From Nocardia wallacei (GTDB lineage Bacteria > Actinomycetota > Actinomycetes > Mycobacteriales > Mycobacteriaceae), in contig NZ_AP023396.1 of NCBI RefSeq assembly GCF_014466955.1, positions 248,001 to 312,000 on the forward strand: a DNA stretch of 64,000 nucleotides, given 5' to 3'. Both the position numbers and the translations under genes were made by a program. The notes under the pieces are model-generated. The model was not told the origin of the DNA and searched no databases. It saw only the letters and a list, made by a program, of their open reading frames with translations. How positions within the stretch are numbered: position 1 is the stretch's first letter; each line of letters opens with the position of its first letter. Shown piece after piece: positions 44,739 through 54,203 of this stretch.

Positions 44739-46993
44739 GTGCGGCCCGCGGGCTCGGGTTCGGGGGCCGTCGCGCGCGGTTCGGGCGCCTCCTCCGACAG
44801 GCCGAACCGGCGGTGCAGCCGGGCCAGCGGCGCGGGCGCCCACCAGTTGGCCCGGCCCATCAGCTTCATCAACGCGGGCACCAGCAGGCCGCGGATGATG
44901 GTGGCGTCGGCGAGCACGGTCAGGGTGAGTCCCAGACCGAACATCTGCATGAACGACACCTTCGCGGTAACCATGGCGCCCAACACGATAGCCATCAGCA
45001 GCGCGGCCGCGGTGACGATTCGTCCGGTGCGCGCCACGCCGAGTGCCACCGAACGCACATTGTCGGCGGTCGTGCGACCCGAGGCCAGCCACGCCTCCCG
45101 GATCCGGGACAGCAGGAAGACCTCGTAGTCCATCGACATTCCGAAGGCCAGGCAGAACATCAGGATGGGCATCGTCGCCACCAGGTAGCCGGTCGGGGTG
45201 AAACCCAGCAGCCCGGACAGATGCCCGTCCTGGAAGATCCAGACCATCATCCCGAACATCGCACTCAGCGAGAGAGTGTTGAGCACCAGGGCTTTCAGCG
45301 GCAGCACGACGCTGCCGGTGAACAGGAACAGCACGATGAAAGTGGACAGCGCGATCAGCGCCACCGCCAGCGGCAGCCGGGCGCCCAGCGCGTGCAGGGT
45401 GTCGGCGTTGATCGCCGCGCCGCCGCCGAACAGTGCCGGGGCGGGCGCGGGCACGTCGCGCAACTGCCGGAACTGGTCCTGGCCGTCGGCGGAGTAGGGA
45501 TTGAATCTCGAAGTGACGGTGAGGTATTGGCCGGTGTCGTTGGCCATGCCGGGCGGCGTCGGCGCGACTCGGGCGCCGGACACGTACACGCCGGAACCGG
45601 ACAGCACCGCCGACACCCCGTTCACGCGTGACAGTTCCGTGGCGTAGCCGCTGATCGAGGCCGCGTCCCCGCGGTAGCCGTCCAGCACGATCGTGGTGCC
45701 GGTGCCCGCGTTGACCGCCGGGAAGTCGCTGCGCAGGACGTCGCCGACGGCCCGGGTCTGGGCGCCGGGCGGCAGCACCCGGTCGTCGGGGTAGCCGAAT
45801 TTCACGCCCAGGAACGGTGATCCGATCGCCAGCAGCAGCGCGACGATCGCGACGGTGACCGGAATCGCGTGTCGCATAACCCACGTGACCGTGCGGTACC
45901 AGGCGGAGCGTTCGAGCGGGCGCGGTGTCGGCTCCGGCCGCCGGAGCAGGCGGCGCAGCAGCACGCGCAGATCCCACGCGTTCACCCGGTCGCCCAGCAG
46001 CACCAGCGCGGCGGGCAGGATCACGATCGATGCCGCGGCCGCGGCCGCCACCACGGCCACGCCCGCGAACGCCACCGAGCGCAGGAAGTAGAGGTCGAAC
46101 ACGGCCAGCGTCGCCAGCGCCAGCACGACCGTGAGCGTCGAGTACAGCACCGTGCGTCCGGCGGTCTGCACGGCGCGGACCGCGGCGTCGGCGTGGGTGC
46201 GGCCGCCGGCGAGTTCCTCGCGGTAGCGGCTCACGATGAACAGGCTGTAGTCGATGGCCAGTGCGAGGCCCAGCGCGGTGGTCATGTTCAGCGCGTAGAT
46301 CGACACGTCGGAGAACAGCGTGAGCGCGCGCAGGATGGCGAGCGTGCCGGCGATCGCGAACAGGCCGATCATCAGCGGCAGCGCGGCCGCGACCACGCTG
46401 CCGAACACCAGCATCAGCACGATCGCGGTCAGTGGTACGGCGACGCCCTCGGCCAGGGTGAGGTCCTTGGTGACCTGGGTGTTCACCTCGTGATAGAGCG
46501 CGGCCAGGCCGCCCGCCCGCACGGTGACGCCGTCCGGTGTGGCGCCGAATCCGTCGATGATGTCGGCGGCGGTCTTCTGCGCCGCGTCGTCGCCGCCGGT
46601 GAGGTAGGCGAGCACCAGCGCGCTCTTGCCGTCCGTGCTGCGCAGCGCCGAACCGATCTGCGGCGGACTGTTCCAGTACGACCGGACACCGCGGGCGTCG
46701 GTGCGGCCCTGCAGATCTTCGGTGATGTCGGTGGCGACCGTGCGCGCGGCGGTGGCATCGACGCCCTGGTCGGAGTGGATCAGCAGGACCAGATTGGGTT
46801 CCGCGCCGCCGAAGTTGTCCGCCAGCAGCTTGGTGACCTGTGACGATTCGGCGTCGTCGGAGGTGAATCCGCCCGCCTTCAGCCGATCGGTGACCGAGGC
46901 CCCGAATCCGCCGCACGCCAGCGCCAGTACCAGCGCGGCGAGCAGTATCCGTTTAGGGTGCCGGGTGGCGAGCCGAGCGATTCGTGTCAGCAT
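44735..46993 (-). CDS. MmpL-family RND transporter
   Basis: 752 aa with the MmpL layout: helix 1 near residue 15-30, a large extracellular loop, helices 2-6, a second loop, helices 7-11/12, short C-terminus. The proton-relay D-Y pairs are present: ALAIDYSLFIVSRYREEL and FGMSMDYEVFLLSRIREAW. The length is that of small MmpL/ActII-3-like proteins rather than the long mycobacterial MmpL3. Exports lipids, or drugs, using proton force. It is controlled by the adjacent TetR regulator. Confidence 0.92.
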   Translation of the reverse strand: MLTRIARLATRHPKRILLAALVLALACGGFGASVTDRLKAGGFTSDDAESSQVTKLLADNFGGAEPNLVLLIHSDQGVDATAARTVATDITEDLQGRTDARGVRSYWNSPPQIGSALRSTDGKSALVLAYLTGGDDAAQKTAADIIDGFGATPDGVTVRAGGLAALYHEVNTQVTKDLTLAEGVAVPLTAIVLMLVFGSVVAAALPLMIGLFAIAGTLAILRALTLFSDVSIYALNMTTALGLALAIDYSLFIVSRYREELAGGRTHADAAVRAVQTAGRTVLYSTLTVVLALATLAVFDLYFLRSVAFAGVAVVAAAAAASIVILPAALVLLGDRVNAWDLRVLLRRLLRRPEPTPRPLERSAWYRTVTWVMRHAIPVTVAIVALLLAIGSPFLGVKFGYPDDRVLPPGAQTRAVGDVLRSDFPAVNAGTGTTIVLDGYRGDAASISGYATELSRVNGVSAVLSGSGVYVSGARVAPTPPGMANDTGQYLTVTSRFNPYSADGQDQFRQLRDVPAPAPALFGGGAAINADTLHALGARLPLAVALIALSTFIVLFLFTGSVVLPLKALVLNTLSLSAMFGMMVWIFQDGHLSGLLGFTPTGYLVATMPILMFCLAFGMSMDYEVFLLSRIREAWLASGRTTADNVRSVALGVARTGRIVTAAALLMAIVLGAMVTAKVSFMQMFGLGLTLTVLADATIIRGLLVPALMKLMGRANWWAPAPLARLHRRFGLSEEAPEPRATAPEPEPAGRT

Positions 46994-47019
46994 GGGCGCT
47001 CCTCGGTCGGGCCGTACGG

Positions 47020-47044
47020 TAACGCCGTTAGCGTAACGCTGTTA
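47020..47044. promoter_or_regulatory. Tandem palindromic operator upstream of mmpL
   Basis: TAACGCCGTTA (perfect around a central C) at 47020-47030 and TAACGCTGTTA (one mismatch) at 47034-47044 lie about 30 bp upstream of the mmpL start. Their 14-bp centre spacing suits two TetR dimers. The adjacent TetR regulator is the obvious binder. Confidence 0.7.
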
Positions 47045-47129
47045 GCCCTGGCGCCCACAAGCCCCGACTTCCCGGAGATATCGTGATCCCGATCACCATC
47101 GGGCGGTCGGCTCACGCCGAGTGTCGTTG

Positions 47130-48425
47130 TCAGCCCTGGTCGTGGCCGGGTTTGGGGTGCTGGTGGCCGAAGATGCCGCGGGGAGCGTGGCCGTGCACGC
47201 CCTCGGCGTAGGCGGTCTCGGCGTGCAGGGCGAAGTCGATGCCTGCGATCTCGTCCTCCTGGCTGACCCGGAAACCCATCGTGCGATCGATCAGCTTGCC
47301 GAGCGCGAAGGAGACCAGGAACGCCCACAGCGCGACCACGACCACACCCACCGCCTGCTTACCGAGCTGGGCGAGACCGCCGCCGTAGAACAGGCCGCGC
47401 GCGCCGCCGGTCATCACCTCGTCGGCGAGCAGGCCGATCAGCAGGCTGCCGACGATGCCGCCCATGAAGTGCACGCCCACCACGTCGAGCGAATCGTCGT
47501 AGTTGGCCTTGAATTTCCACGCCACCGCGAACGAACAGACCACGCCCGCAACAAGACCCACGACCACCGCGCCCAGGGTGCTGACCGAACCGCACGACGG
47601 CGTGATCGCCACCAGCCCGGCCACCACGCCCGAGGCGGCGCCGAACGTGGTCGGACGACCGTCGCGCAGCTGTTCCACCAGCAGCCAGCCCAGCATGCCG
47701 AGGCACCCGGCGACGAGGGTGTTGAGGAACACGGCGGCGGCGATGCCGTTGGCGGCGAGCGCCGAGCCGGCGTTGAACCCGAACCAGCCGAACCACAGGA
47801 TGCCCGCGCCCAGCAGTACGAACGGCAGATTGTGCGGCCGCATCGCGTCCACCTTGAAACCGATGCGTGGACCGAGCACGAGCGCGAGCGCCAGTGCCGA
47901 ACCGCCCGAGGCGATCTCGACCACCAGCCCGCCCGCGAAGTCCAGCGCGCCGAAGGAGGCCAGCCAGCCGTCCGGACCCCAGACCCAGTGCGCGATCGGC
48001 GCATACACCAGCAGCGTCCACAGCGGCACGAACACGATCCAGGCCGAGAATTTCGCGCGGTCCGCGATGGCGCCGCTGACCAGGGCGGCGGTCAGGATCG
48101 CGAAGGTCAGCTGGAAGGTCGCGTAGAGCAGTTCCGGCACCGAGTTGCGGATCGCGGACGGGTCGATGCCGGTCATTCCCGCATGGGTCAGGTCGCCGAT
48201 CAGCCCGCCGCCGGCGTCGTCGCCGAACGACAGCGTGTACCCGAGCAGCAGCCACACCACGGTCACCAGCGGGATGGCGATGAAGCTCATCATCAGCATG
48301 TTCAGTACGCCGGTGGAGCGCACCATCCCGCCGTAGAAGATGGCCAGTCCGGGCGTCATGAGCAGTACCAGCGCGGTGCTGGCCAGCAGCCAGGCCGTGG
48401 CTGCGGGGTCGATCGTCGGGGGCAC
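47130..48425 (-). CDS. amtB: Ammonium transporter
   Basis: 431 aa from GTG 48425 with GGAAGGAG 5 nt upstream. Signature set: DPAATAWLLASTALVLLMTPGLAIFYGGMVR, DFAGGLVVEIASGGSALALALVLG, GWFGFNAGSALAANG, and the pore His regions (DVVGVHFMGGIVGSLL). About eleven membrane helices. The C-terminus ends with a His-rich tail (HGHAPRGIFGHQHPKPGH). It transports ammonium into the cell under nitrogen limitation. The usual glnK and glnD genes do not follow, so it may be a second, unlinked copy. Confidence 0.95.
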   Translation of the reverse strand: MPPTIDPAATAWLLASTALVLLMTPGLAIFYGGMVRSTGVLNMLMMSFIAIPLVTVVWLLLGYTLSFGDDAGGGLIGDLTHAGMTGIDPSAIRNSVPELLYATFQLTFAILTAALVSGAIADRAKFSAWIVFVPLWTLLVYAPIAHWVWGPDGWLASFGALDFAGGLVVEIASGGSALALALVLGPRIGFKVDAMRPHNLPFVLLGAGILWFGWFGFNAGSALAANGIAAAVFLNTLVAGCLGMLGWLLVEQLRDGRPTTFGAASGVVAGLVAITPSCGSVSTLGAVVVGLVAGVVCSFAVAWKFKANYDDSLDVVGVHFMGGIVGSLLIGLLADEVMTGGARGLFYGGGLAQLGKQAVGVVVVALWAFLVSFALGKLIDRTMGFRVSQEDEIAGIDFALHAETAYAEGVHGHAPRGIFGHQHPKPGHDQG

Positions 48426-48479
48426 GGTAACTCCTTCCGGCGCGTTGCGCGTCGCAAGGAAATTACCGAACCGGCCGCG

Positions 48480-49343
48480 CTAGGCGGGGCGGGCCGTTCG
48501 CGCGTCCTGCTGTTTACGGGTCTTGCGGGCCAAGGCGCGGCGGCCGCGCGGACCCGGGGCCGGCAGGCCGTCGCGCAGCGCCAGCCATTCGGCCGTGACC
48601 AGCCACTGCTGCTGTGCCCGGGCGTCGGCGGTGTCGTTGAAGACCCGTCGGCCGCGGTCGTCGCGCACGTCGTGGGCGAGCACCGACCAGCGCGGCGGGC
48701 GGCCGTGCGTACGCTCGTACTCGTCCAGGAATCCGGCCACCAGCGTGCCGATCGTGTTCACCGGACGTATCGAGACCCGATTGCCGAATTTGACGGAATG
48801 GAAACGCCTGGCGGCGCACAGTGACCGCGGTGTGGCATTGAATGCTATCCAGCCCGCCCGCTGCACCCGTTCGATCAGCCAGAGATGTTTGATCGCATTC
48901 GGTGCGATGTCGCCCACCCGCTCGCGAATCAGTGTCAGGACGGGATCGGTGAGCAGAATGTCACGTCGCGTCGGTCCGAAGCCGTGTTCTTTCCAGTATT
49001 CGTGGGTGGTCGTCGCAAGAATGCGACCGAATTCATCGATGCTGCGCTGGGCGCGCTTGCCCAGGCGTTCGATGCGTTCGGCCTCCGCGCGCATCTCGTT
49101 CTGTGCGATGAGGGTGCGGATGGCCGGCATCGTGGGCACCTGCCCGCGCTCGAGCAACTCCAGGATGGCGGCGGCGGTCTTCGGGTCGGCGGCGGCCGTG
49201 ACCGGGAGCGAGTCCCGATCCAGCGCGAACTCCCGGGGGCCGATGGCCCGGCTGAGCAGGCCCGTGGCGGCATGGTCGCCGGCGAATTCGGTGTGCGATA
49301 GCAAAGCGGTGGCGATGTCGTTACACGACGGCACGGTCGACAT
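48480..49343 (-). CDS. Hypothetical protein, 287 aa
   Basis: Preferred start ATG 49343 (MSTVPSCNDIATALLSHTEF); the open frame extends further upstream without support. The product is soluble and basic, with segments RIERLGKRAQRSIDEFGRILATTTHEYWKEHG, LIRERVGDIAPNAIKHLWLIERVQRAGWIAFN and a Lys/Arg-rich tail ending KTRKQQDARTARPA. The middle resembles a DNA-binding helical protein but I recognise no family. Divergent from dnaX. Confidence 0.65.
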   Translation of the reverse strand: MSTVPSCNDIATALLSHTEFAGDHAATGLLSRAIGPREFALDRDSLPVTAAADPKTAAAILELLERGQVPTMPAIRTLIAQNEMRAEAERIERLGKRAQRSIDEFGRILATTTHEYWKEHGFGPTRRDILLTDPVLTLIRERVGDIAPNAIKHLWLIERVQRAGWIAFNATPRSLCAARRFHSVKFGNRVSIRPVNTIGTLVAGFLDEYERTHGRPPRWSVLAHDVRDDRGRRVFNDTADARAQQQWLVTAEWLALRDGLPAPGPRGRRALARKTRKQQDARTARPA

Positions 49344-49804
49344 TTCCTCCCGGACGGTGCGGGAGGCTCGGTAAAGCCGGGGGGAGAACTCCCGCGGGGC
49401 TCTGTGAGTCGGTGATTTGGTTGTGCCCCGGTCGGGATGAGGGACCGGCCGGGGCCACCAACCTGATGAAGGTTTGGCTACCGAAGTTGCCGAAACCCAC
49501 GTTAGCCATGTGCCCGCCCGGAATGCCAATCGGGTTACTGGATCGTTATGTCCGCAATTCTCGAGGCAAACGGGGAGCCGGTCCGGAATGCGCGCGGGCA
49601 AACCGTCGCGGTTCCGTGAACCGGTGTTATTGGTCGCATTTCCAAATTGTTTCCGCGGCGGGCGGACTTATCGGTATGTTGTCGTGCGCCGCAGCGGGTT
49701 CCGGGAATGCTTGCCGGACGGCCTGATTCGCGGCGCGCCCGGGCGCCGCGGGCCGGTGGTCGGTTGCCATGAACGCTGTCGGTGGTCGCCGGTACCCTCG
49801 GGCC
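49344..49804. promoter_or_regulatory. Divergent intergenic region with candidate leaderless dnaX promoter
   Basis: This 460-bp gap holds no convincing gene. TACCCT near 49791-49796 lies about 8 nt before the dnaX GTG (49805) with no Shine-Dalgarno, as expected for a leaderless transcript starting at the GTG. Several GC-rich hairpins occur (for example GGGCGCGCCGCG-type runs near 49735-49750). The AT-richer patch near 49640 could hold the opposite promoter. Confidence 0.5.
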
Positions 49805-52669
49805 GTGGCTCTGTACCGGAAGTACCGACCGGCAACATTCGCAGAGGTGGTGGGGCAGGAGCACGTCACCGATCCGCTGAGCACCGCGCTCGACACCGGG
49901 CGGATCAGTCATGCCTACCTGTTCTCCGGCCCGCGTGGTTGCGGCAAGACCTCCTCGGCGCGCATCCTGGCCCGCTCGCTGAACTGTGTCGAGGGCCCGA
50001 CGTCGCGGCCGTGCGGGGTGTGTTCGTCGTGCGTGGCGCTGGCGCCCGGCGGGCCGGGCAATCTGGATGTCATCGAGCTGGACGCCGCGAGCCACGGCGG
50101 CGTCGACGACACTCGCGAGCTGCGCGACCGCGCCTTCTACGCACCGGCCGAGTCGCGCTATCGGGTGTTCATCGTCGACGAGGCGCACATGGTCACCACC
50201 GCGGGTTTCAACGCGCTGCTCAAGATCGTGGAGGAGCCGCCCGCCCATCTGATCTTCGTCTTCGCCACCACCGAGCCCGACAAGGTGCTGCCGACCATTC
50301 GTTCGCGCACCCATCACTATCCGTTCCGGCTGCTGCCGCCCGCGACCATGCGCGGCCTGCTCGGCAAGATCTGCGAGCAGGAGCACGTGCAGGTCGAGGA
50401 GGCGGTGTACCCCTTGGTGATTCGCGCGGGGGGCGGCTCCCCGCGCGACAGCCTGAGCGTGCTGGACCAGCTGCTGGCCGGTGCCGGGGCGGAGGGCGTC
50501 ACGTACCAGCGGGCGCTCGCGCTGCTGGGCGTCACCGATATCGCGCTGATCGACGAGGCGGTCGAGGCGCTGGCGGCCGGTGACGGCGCGGCGCTGTTCG
50601 GCACCGTCGACCGGGTGGTCGAGGCCGGGCACGACCCGCGCCGCTTCGCCACCGATCTGCTCGAGCGCATGCGCGACCTGATCCTGCTGCGCGCGGTGCC
50701 CGACGCCGCCGACCGCAATCTGGTCACCGGCCCCGGCGATGTCCTCGACCGGATGCGCGACCAGGCCGACCGCATCGGCCCCGCCACGCTCACCCGCTAC
50801 GCCGAACTGCTGCACGAGGGTCTGGGCGAGATGCGCGGCGCCACCGCCCCTCGCCTCCTGCTCGAGGTCGTCTGCGCCCGCATGCTCCTGCCCGCCGTCT
50901 CCGACGCCGAATCCGCCACGCTGCAACGCCTGGAGCGTCTGGAGCGCGGCATGGCAGGTGGCGCGACGAGTCAGGTCGCGAGCGCTCCCTCCCGGCCTGC
51001 CGGGGAGTCGGCGCCGGGTTCCGCGCCTGCCGAGGGCGGCGCCCGCCGCCGCGGCGCCGAGGCCCTCGCCGCCATCCGTGCCGAAAAGACGCCTCCGGCA
51101 CCGTCTTCCACTCCCGACGCGGCGCAGGCTGCTGCCGTCACCCCCGTGGCGTCGAATACTCCGGCGAGCGAGCCGGTTCCGCCCGGGGGCGACTCCCCGG
51201 CATCGGCCGCCTCCCCGGGTCCGCGAGTGGAGCCGTTGCCGCAGGCGGGTGGTGAGGTCGCCCGCGTGGCGCAGGAGCAGCGCCCGCATCCTGCCCAACG
51301 GGCGCAGGCTCCGCACGGCCCGGAGTCCCCGGCCGCCCTGGCACTTTCCGATTCCGCGACGCCGATGATGGATACCGCGCCCGACACCGCTGGAGCGGCG
51401 CCTGCCGATCGTTCCGGTGTGCGAGTGGAAACCGCCACGCCACAAGCCGATTCGACCGATGCCCTCGAATCGTCCGTAGCAGCGGATGCGGTGCGTCGGG
51501 AGCTGTCCGACGGGTCCGATGCGACGGCCGACCCGTTCGAGCCGTCCGGTCGGGCGGCACCTGGCATTTCGGGTGGTGCACCCGCAGGCGGTATCGCCGC
51601 GGACGGGGTGCCGGGTGATGCGGAGTCCTCGCCTGAGCCGCCCCCCTCCGCACCGGCGTCGTTCGGTGCCGAGGCCGATGCGTCCGATCCGGGGGATGCG
51701 CGCGGCGGTGCCGGTGTGGCGGGTCCGGCGGATGCGCTGGGTAGTGCCGAGGTGTCCGGCCGGGTCGAGGCGGCCGGTGACGCCGACGCGTCCGGTCCGG
51801 CGGGCGGGGCCGCGGCGGAATTGGGGGCGGCGGACCAGTTCGGAGCGGGGGACGATGCTGCCGCGGCGGCGGCGCCCGAGGGGGATGTGGCCCGGGAGGT
51901 CGAGGCGAAGTGGGGGGAGATACGGGGGAAGGTCCGGGAGTTCGGGGCGGCGGTGCACGCGTTGCTGTCCGGGGCTTCGGTGGCCCGGGTGGAGGGGGAC
52001 ACGATCGTGTTCGCGCATCAGCACGCGCCGTTGGCGCAGCGGTTGTCGAACCCGAAGTACGTGGAGGCCGTGCAGGGGGCGGTGCGGGCCGTGCTGGGGC
52101 GCGAGTTCGGGGTGCGGTGGGAGGTCGGGTCCGGCGCCGCCGCGAGTGGCGGGCGGGCCCAGGCGGTTGCGGCTCCCGCGAGTGGCGGGCGGGCCCAATC
52201 CGGTACCGCGCCCGCGAGTGGCGGGCGGGCCCAGTCCGGCGCTGCCAACCGAGGTGGGGCGGCTGCGGGACGGGATGGCGCGCAGTCCGGTGCGGGTCCG
52301 GCGCAGGCCGACGCACCCCGGTACACCCGGCCGAGCCAGTCGCGGGCGGCGAGTCCGGAGACATCCGGCTCGACCTCGGCGCGCGGTCGCGAATCCGGCC
52401 CGGCGGGCAGCGATTCGAGCACGCCGCCGCCACCGCCCGACGACGACATTCCGCTGCCCGACGGGCCGGACCTGCCCGACGACCCGGGACCGTCCGGCTA
52501 CTCGCCGGTAGGTTATGACGGTGTCCCACCTGCGCCGACGCCGGAGGAGGAGCGGGAGATGCTCGCCGAGTCGGCCCGCCCGGCACCGCCCGGCGACCGC
52601 CGCGACCCCGATGAGGTGGCCTTGGAGTTGCTCGCGAGTGAGCTGGGCGCCACACGTCTGGAGGCTTGA
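49805..52669 (+). CDS. dnaX: DNA polymerase III subunits gamma/tau
   Basis: 954 aa from GTG 49805 (MALYRKYRPATFAEVVGQEH). Walker A GPRGCGKTSSAR (42-53), zinc cysteines C61, C70, C73, C76, Walker B VFIVDEAHM, sensor-1 FVFATTEPDKV and RSRTHHYPFRLL. This clamp-loader ATPase organises the replicase. A long Ala/Pro/Gly/Ser linker runs from about residue 400 to 690. A tau-like domain follows (VEAKWGEIRGKVREFG, VARVEGDTIVFAHQHAPLAQRL), then a second linker with a 36-bp repeat and an acidic C-terminus. Considerably longer than E. coli DnaX (643 aa). No frameshift signal for a separate gamma is evident. Confidence 0.95.
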   Translation: MALYRKYRPATFAEVVGQEHVTDPLSTALDTGRISHAYLFSGPRGCGKTSSARILARSLNCVEGPTSRPCGVCSSCVALAPGGPGNLDVIELDAASHGGVDDTRELRDRAFYAPAESRYRVFIVDEAHMVTTAGFNALLKIVEEPPAHLIFVFATTEPDKVLPTIRSRTHHYPFRLLPPATMRGLLGKICEQEHVQVEEAVYPLVIRAGGGSPRDSLSVLDQLLAGAGAEGVTYQRALALLGVTDIALIDEAVEALAAGDGAALFGTVDRVVEAGHDPRRFATDLLERMRDLILLRAVPDAADRNLVTGPGDVLDRMRDQADRIGPATLTRYAELLHEGLGEMRGATAPRLLLEVVCARMLLPAVSDAESATLQRLERLERGMAGGATSQVASAPSRPAGESAPGSAPAEGGARRRGAEALAAIRAEKTPPAPSSTPDAAQAAAVTPVASNTPASEPVPPGGDSPASAASPGPRVEPLPQAGGEVARVAQEQRPHPAQRAQAPHGPESPAALALSDSATPMMDTAPDTAGAAPADRSGVRVETATPQADSTDALESSVAADAVRRELSDGSDATADPFEPSGRAAPGISGGAPAGGIAADGVPGDAESSPEPPPSAPASFGAEADASDPGDARGGAGVAGPADALGSAEVSGRVEAAGDADASGPAGGAAAELGAADQFGAGDDAAAAAAPEGDVAREVEAKWGEIRGKVREFGAAVHALLSGASVARVEGDTIVFAHQHAPLAQRLSNPKYVEAVQGAVRAVLGREFGVRWEVGSGAAASGGRAQAVAAPASGGRAQSGTAPASGGRAQSGAANRGGAAAGRDGAQSGAGPAQADAPRYTRPSQSRAASPETSGSTSARGRESGPAGSDSSTPPPPPDDDIPLPDGPDLPDDPGPSGYSPVGYDGVPPAPTPEEEREMLAESARPAPPGDRRDPDEVALELLASELGATRLEA
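52139..52246 (+). repeat. Three exact-period 36-bp in-frame repeats in dnaX
   Basis: GCGAGTGGCGGGCGGGCCCA recurs at 52142, 52178 and 52214, a strict 36-bp period. Each unit encodes ASGGRAQ plus five variable residues. The repeat lies in the second disordered linker of DnaX and is likely to vary in copy number between strains. Confidence 0.85.
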
Positions 52670-52961
52670 CAGACACCCGCCGGACGGCCTTAAGTTAACC
52701 GGAGTTCGCATCCGGCTGTACTATGAACGGGTGGTCGTCAGCGGCGGTGCTACGAGGCTCTATGGTTGGCCCCGGAACAGGGGGCGGATCGAGCACGCGA
52801 GCGCCTGCGCATGCCGACGTTTGTACAGCGTCCAGTCCTGGTGCGAGCCATGTGCCCGGACCGCCATCACACGGTCGGCCCGACGGCCGGTCGGCGAGGT
52901 TACCTGCGGCGATATCGGGCACTGCGGTGTCGGCGCAGCCTAAGGAAGGAAACACTCCGAT
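52670..52961. promoter_or_regulatory. Upstream region of fadAB
   Basis: No gene is convincing. A possible promoter or operator area lies near 52690-52730 (TTAAGTTAACC, then CCGG-N9-CCGG, then TACTAT). The ribosome site AAGGAAGGA is 10 nt before the fadA ATG. Confidence 0.4.
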
Positions 52962-54173
<1,212 letters not shown>

Positions 54174-54203
54174 CGCCCTACCTCACAGGAGAGACCAAAA
54201 GAC

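Noticed and set aside
44046..46916. 956-aa frame joining an alternative mmpL frame with the TetR gene
   Set aside because: Only the last 230 codons are coding; the rest is out of frame with mmpL. No real fusion.
52139..52246. CRISPR-like periodic repeat
   Set aside because: The 36-bp period with 20-bp constant part looks suggestive, but only three copies occur, the variable parts are 16 bp and similar, and the repeat is in frame inside dnaX.
49535..52711. 1058-aa open frame antisense to dnaX
   Set aside because: It is a shadow of the GC-rich dnaX coding strand, made of Arg/Gly/Pro/His repeats with no recognisable domain.
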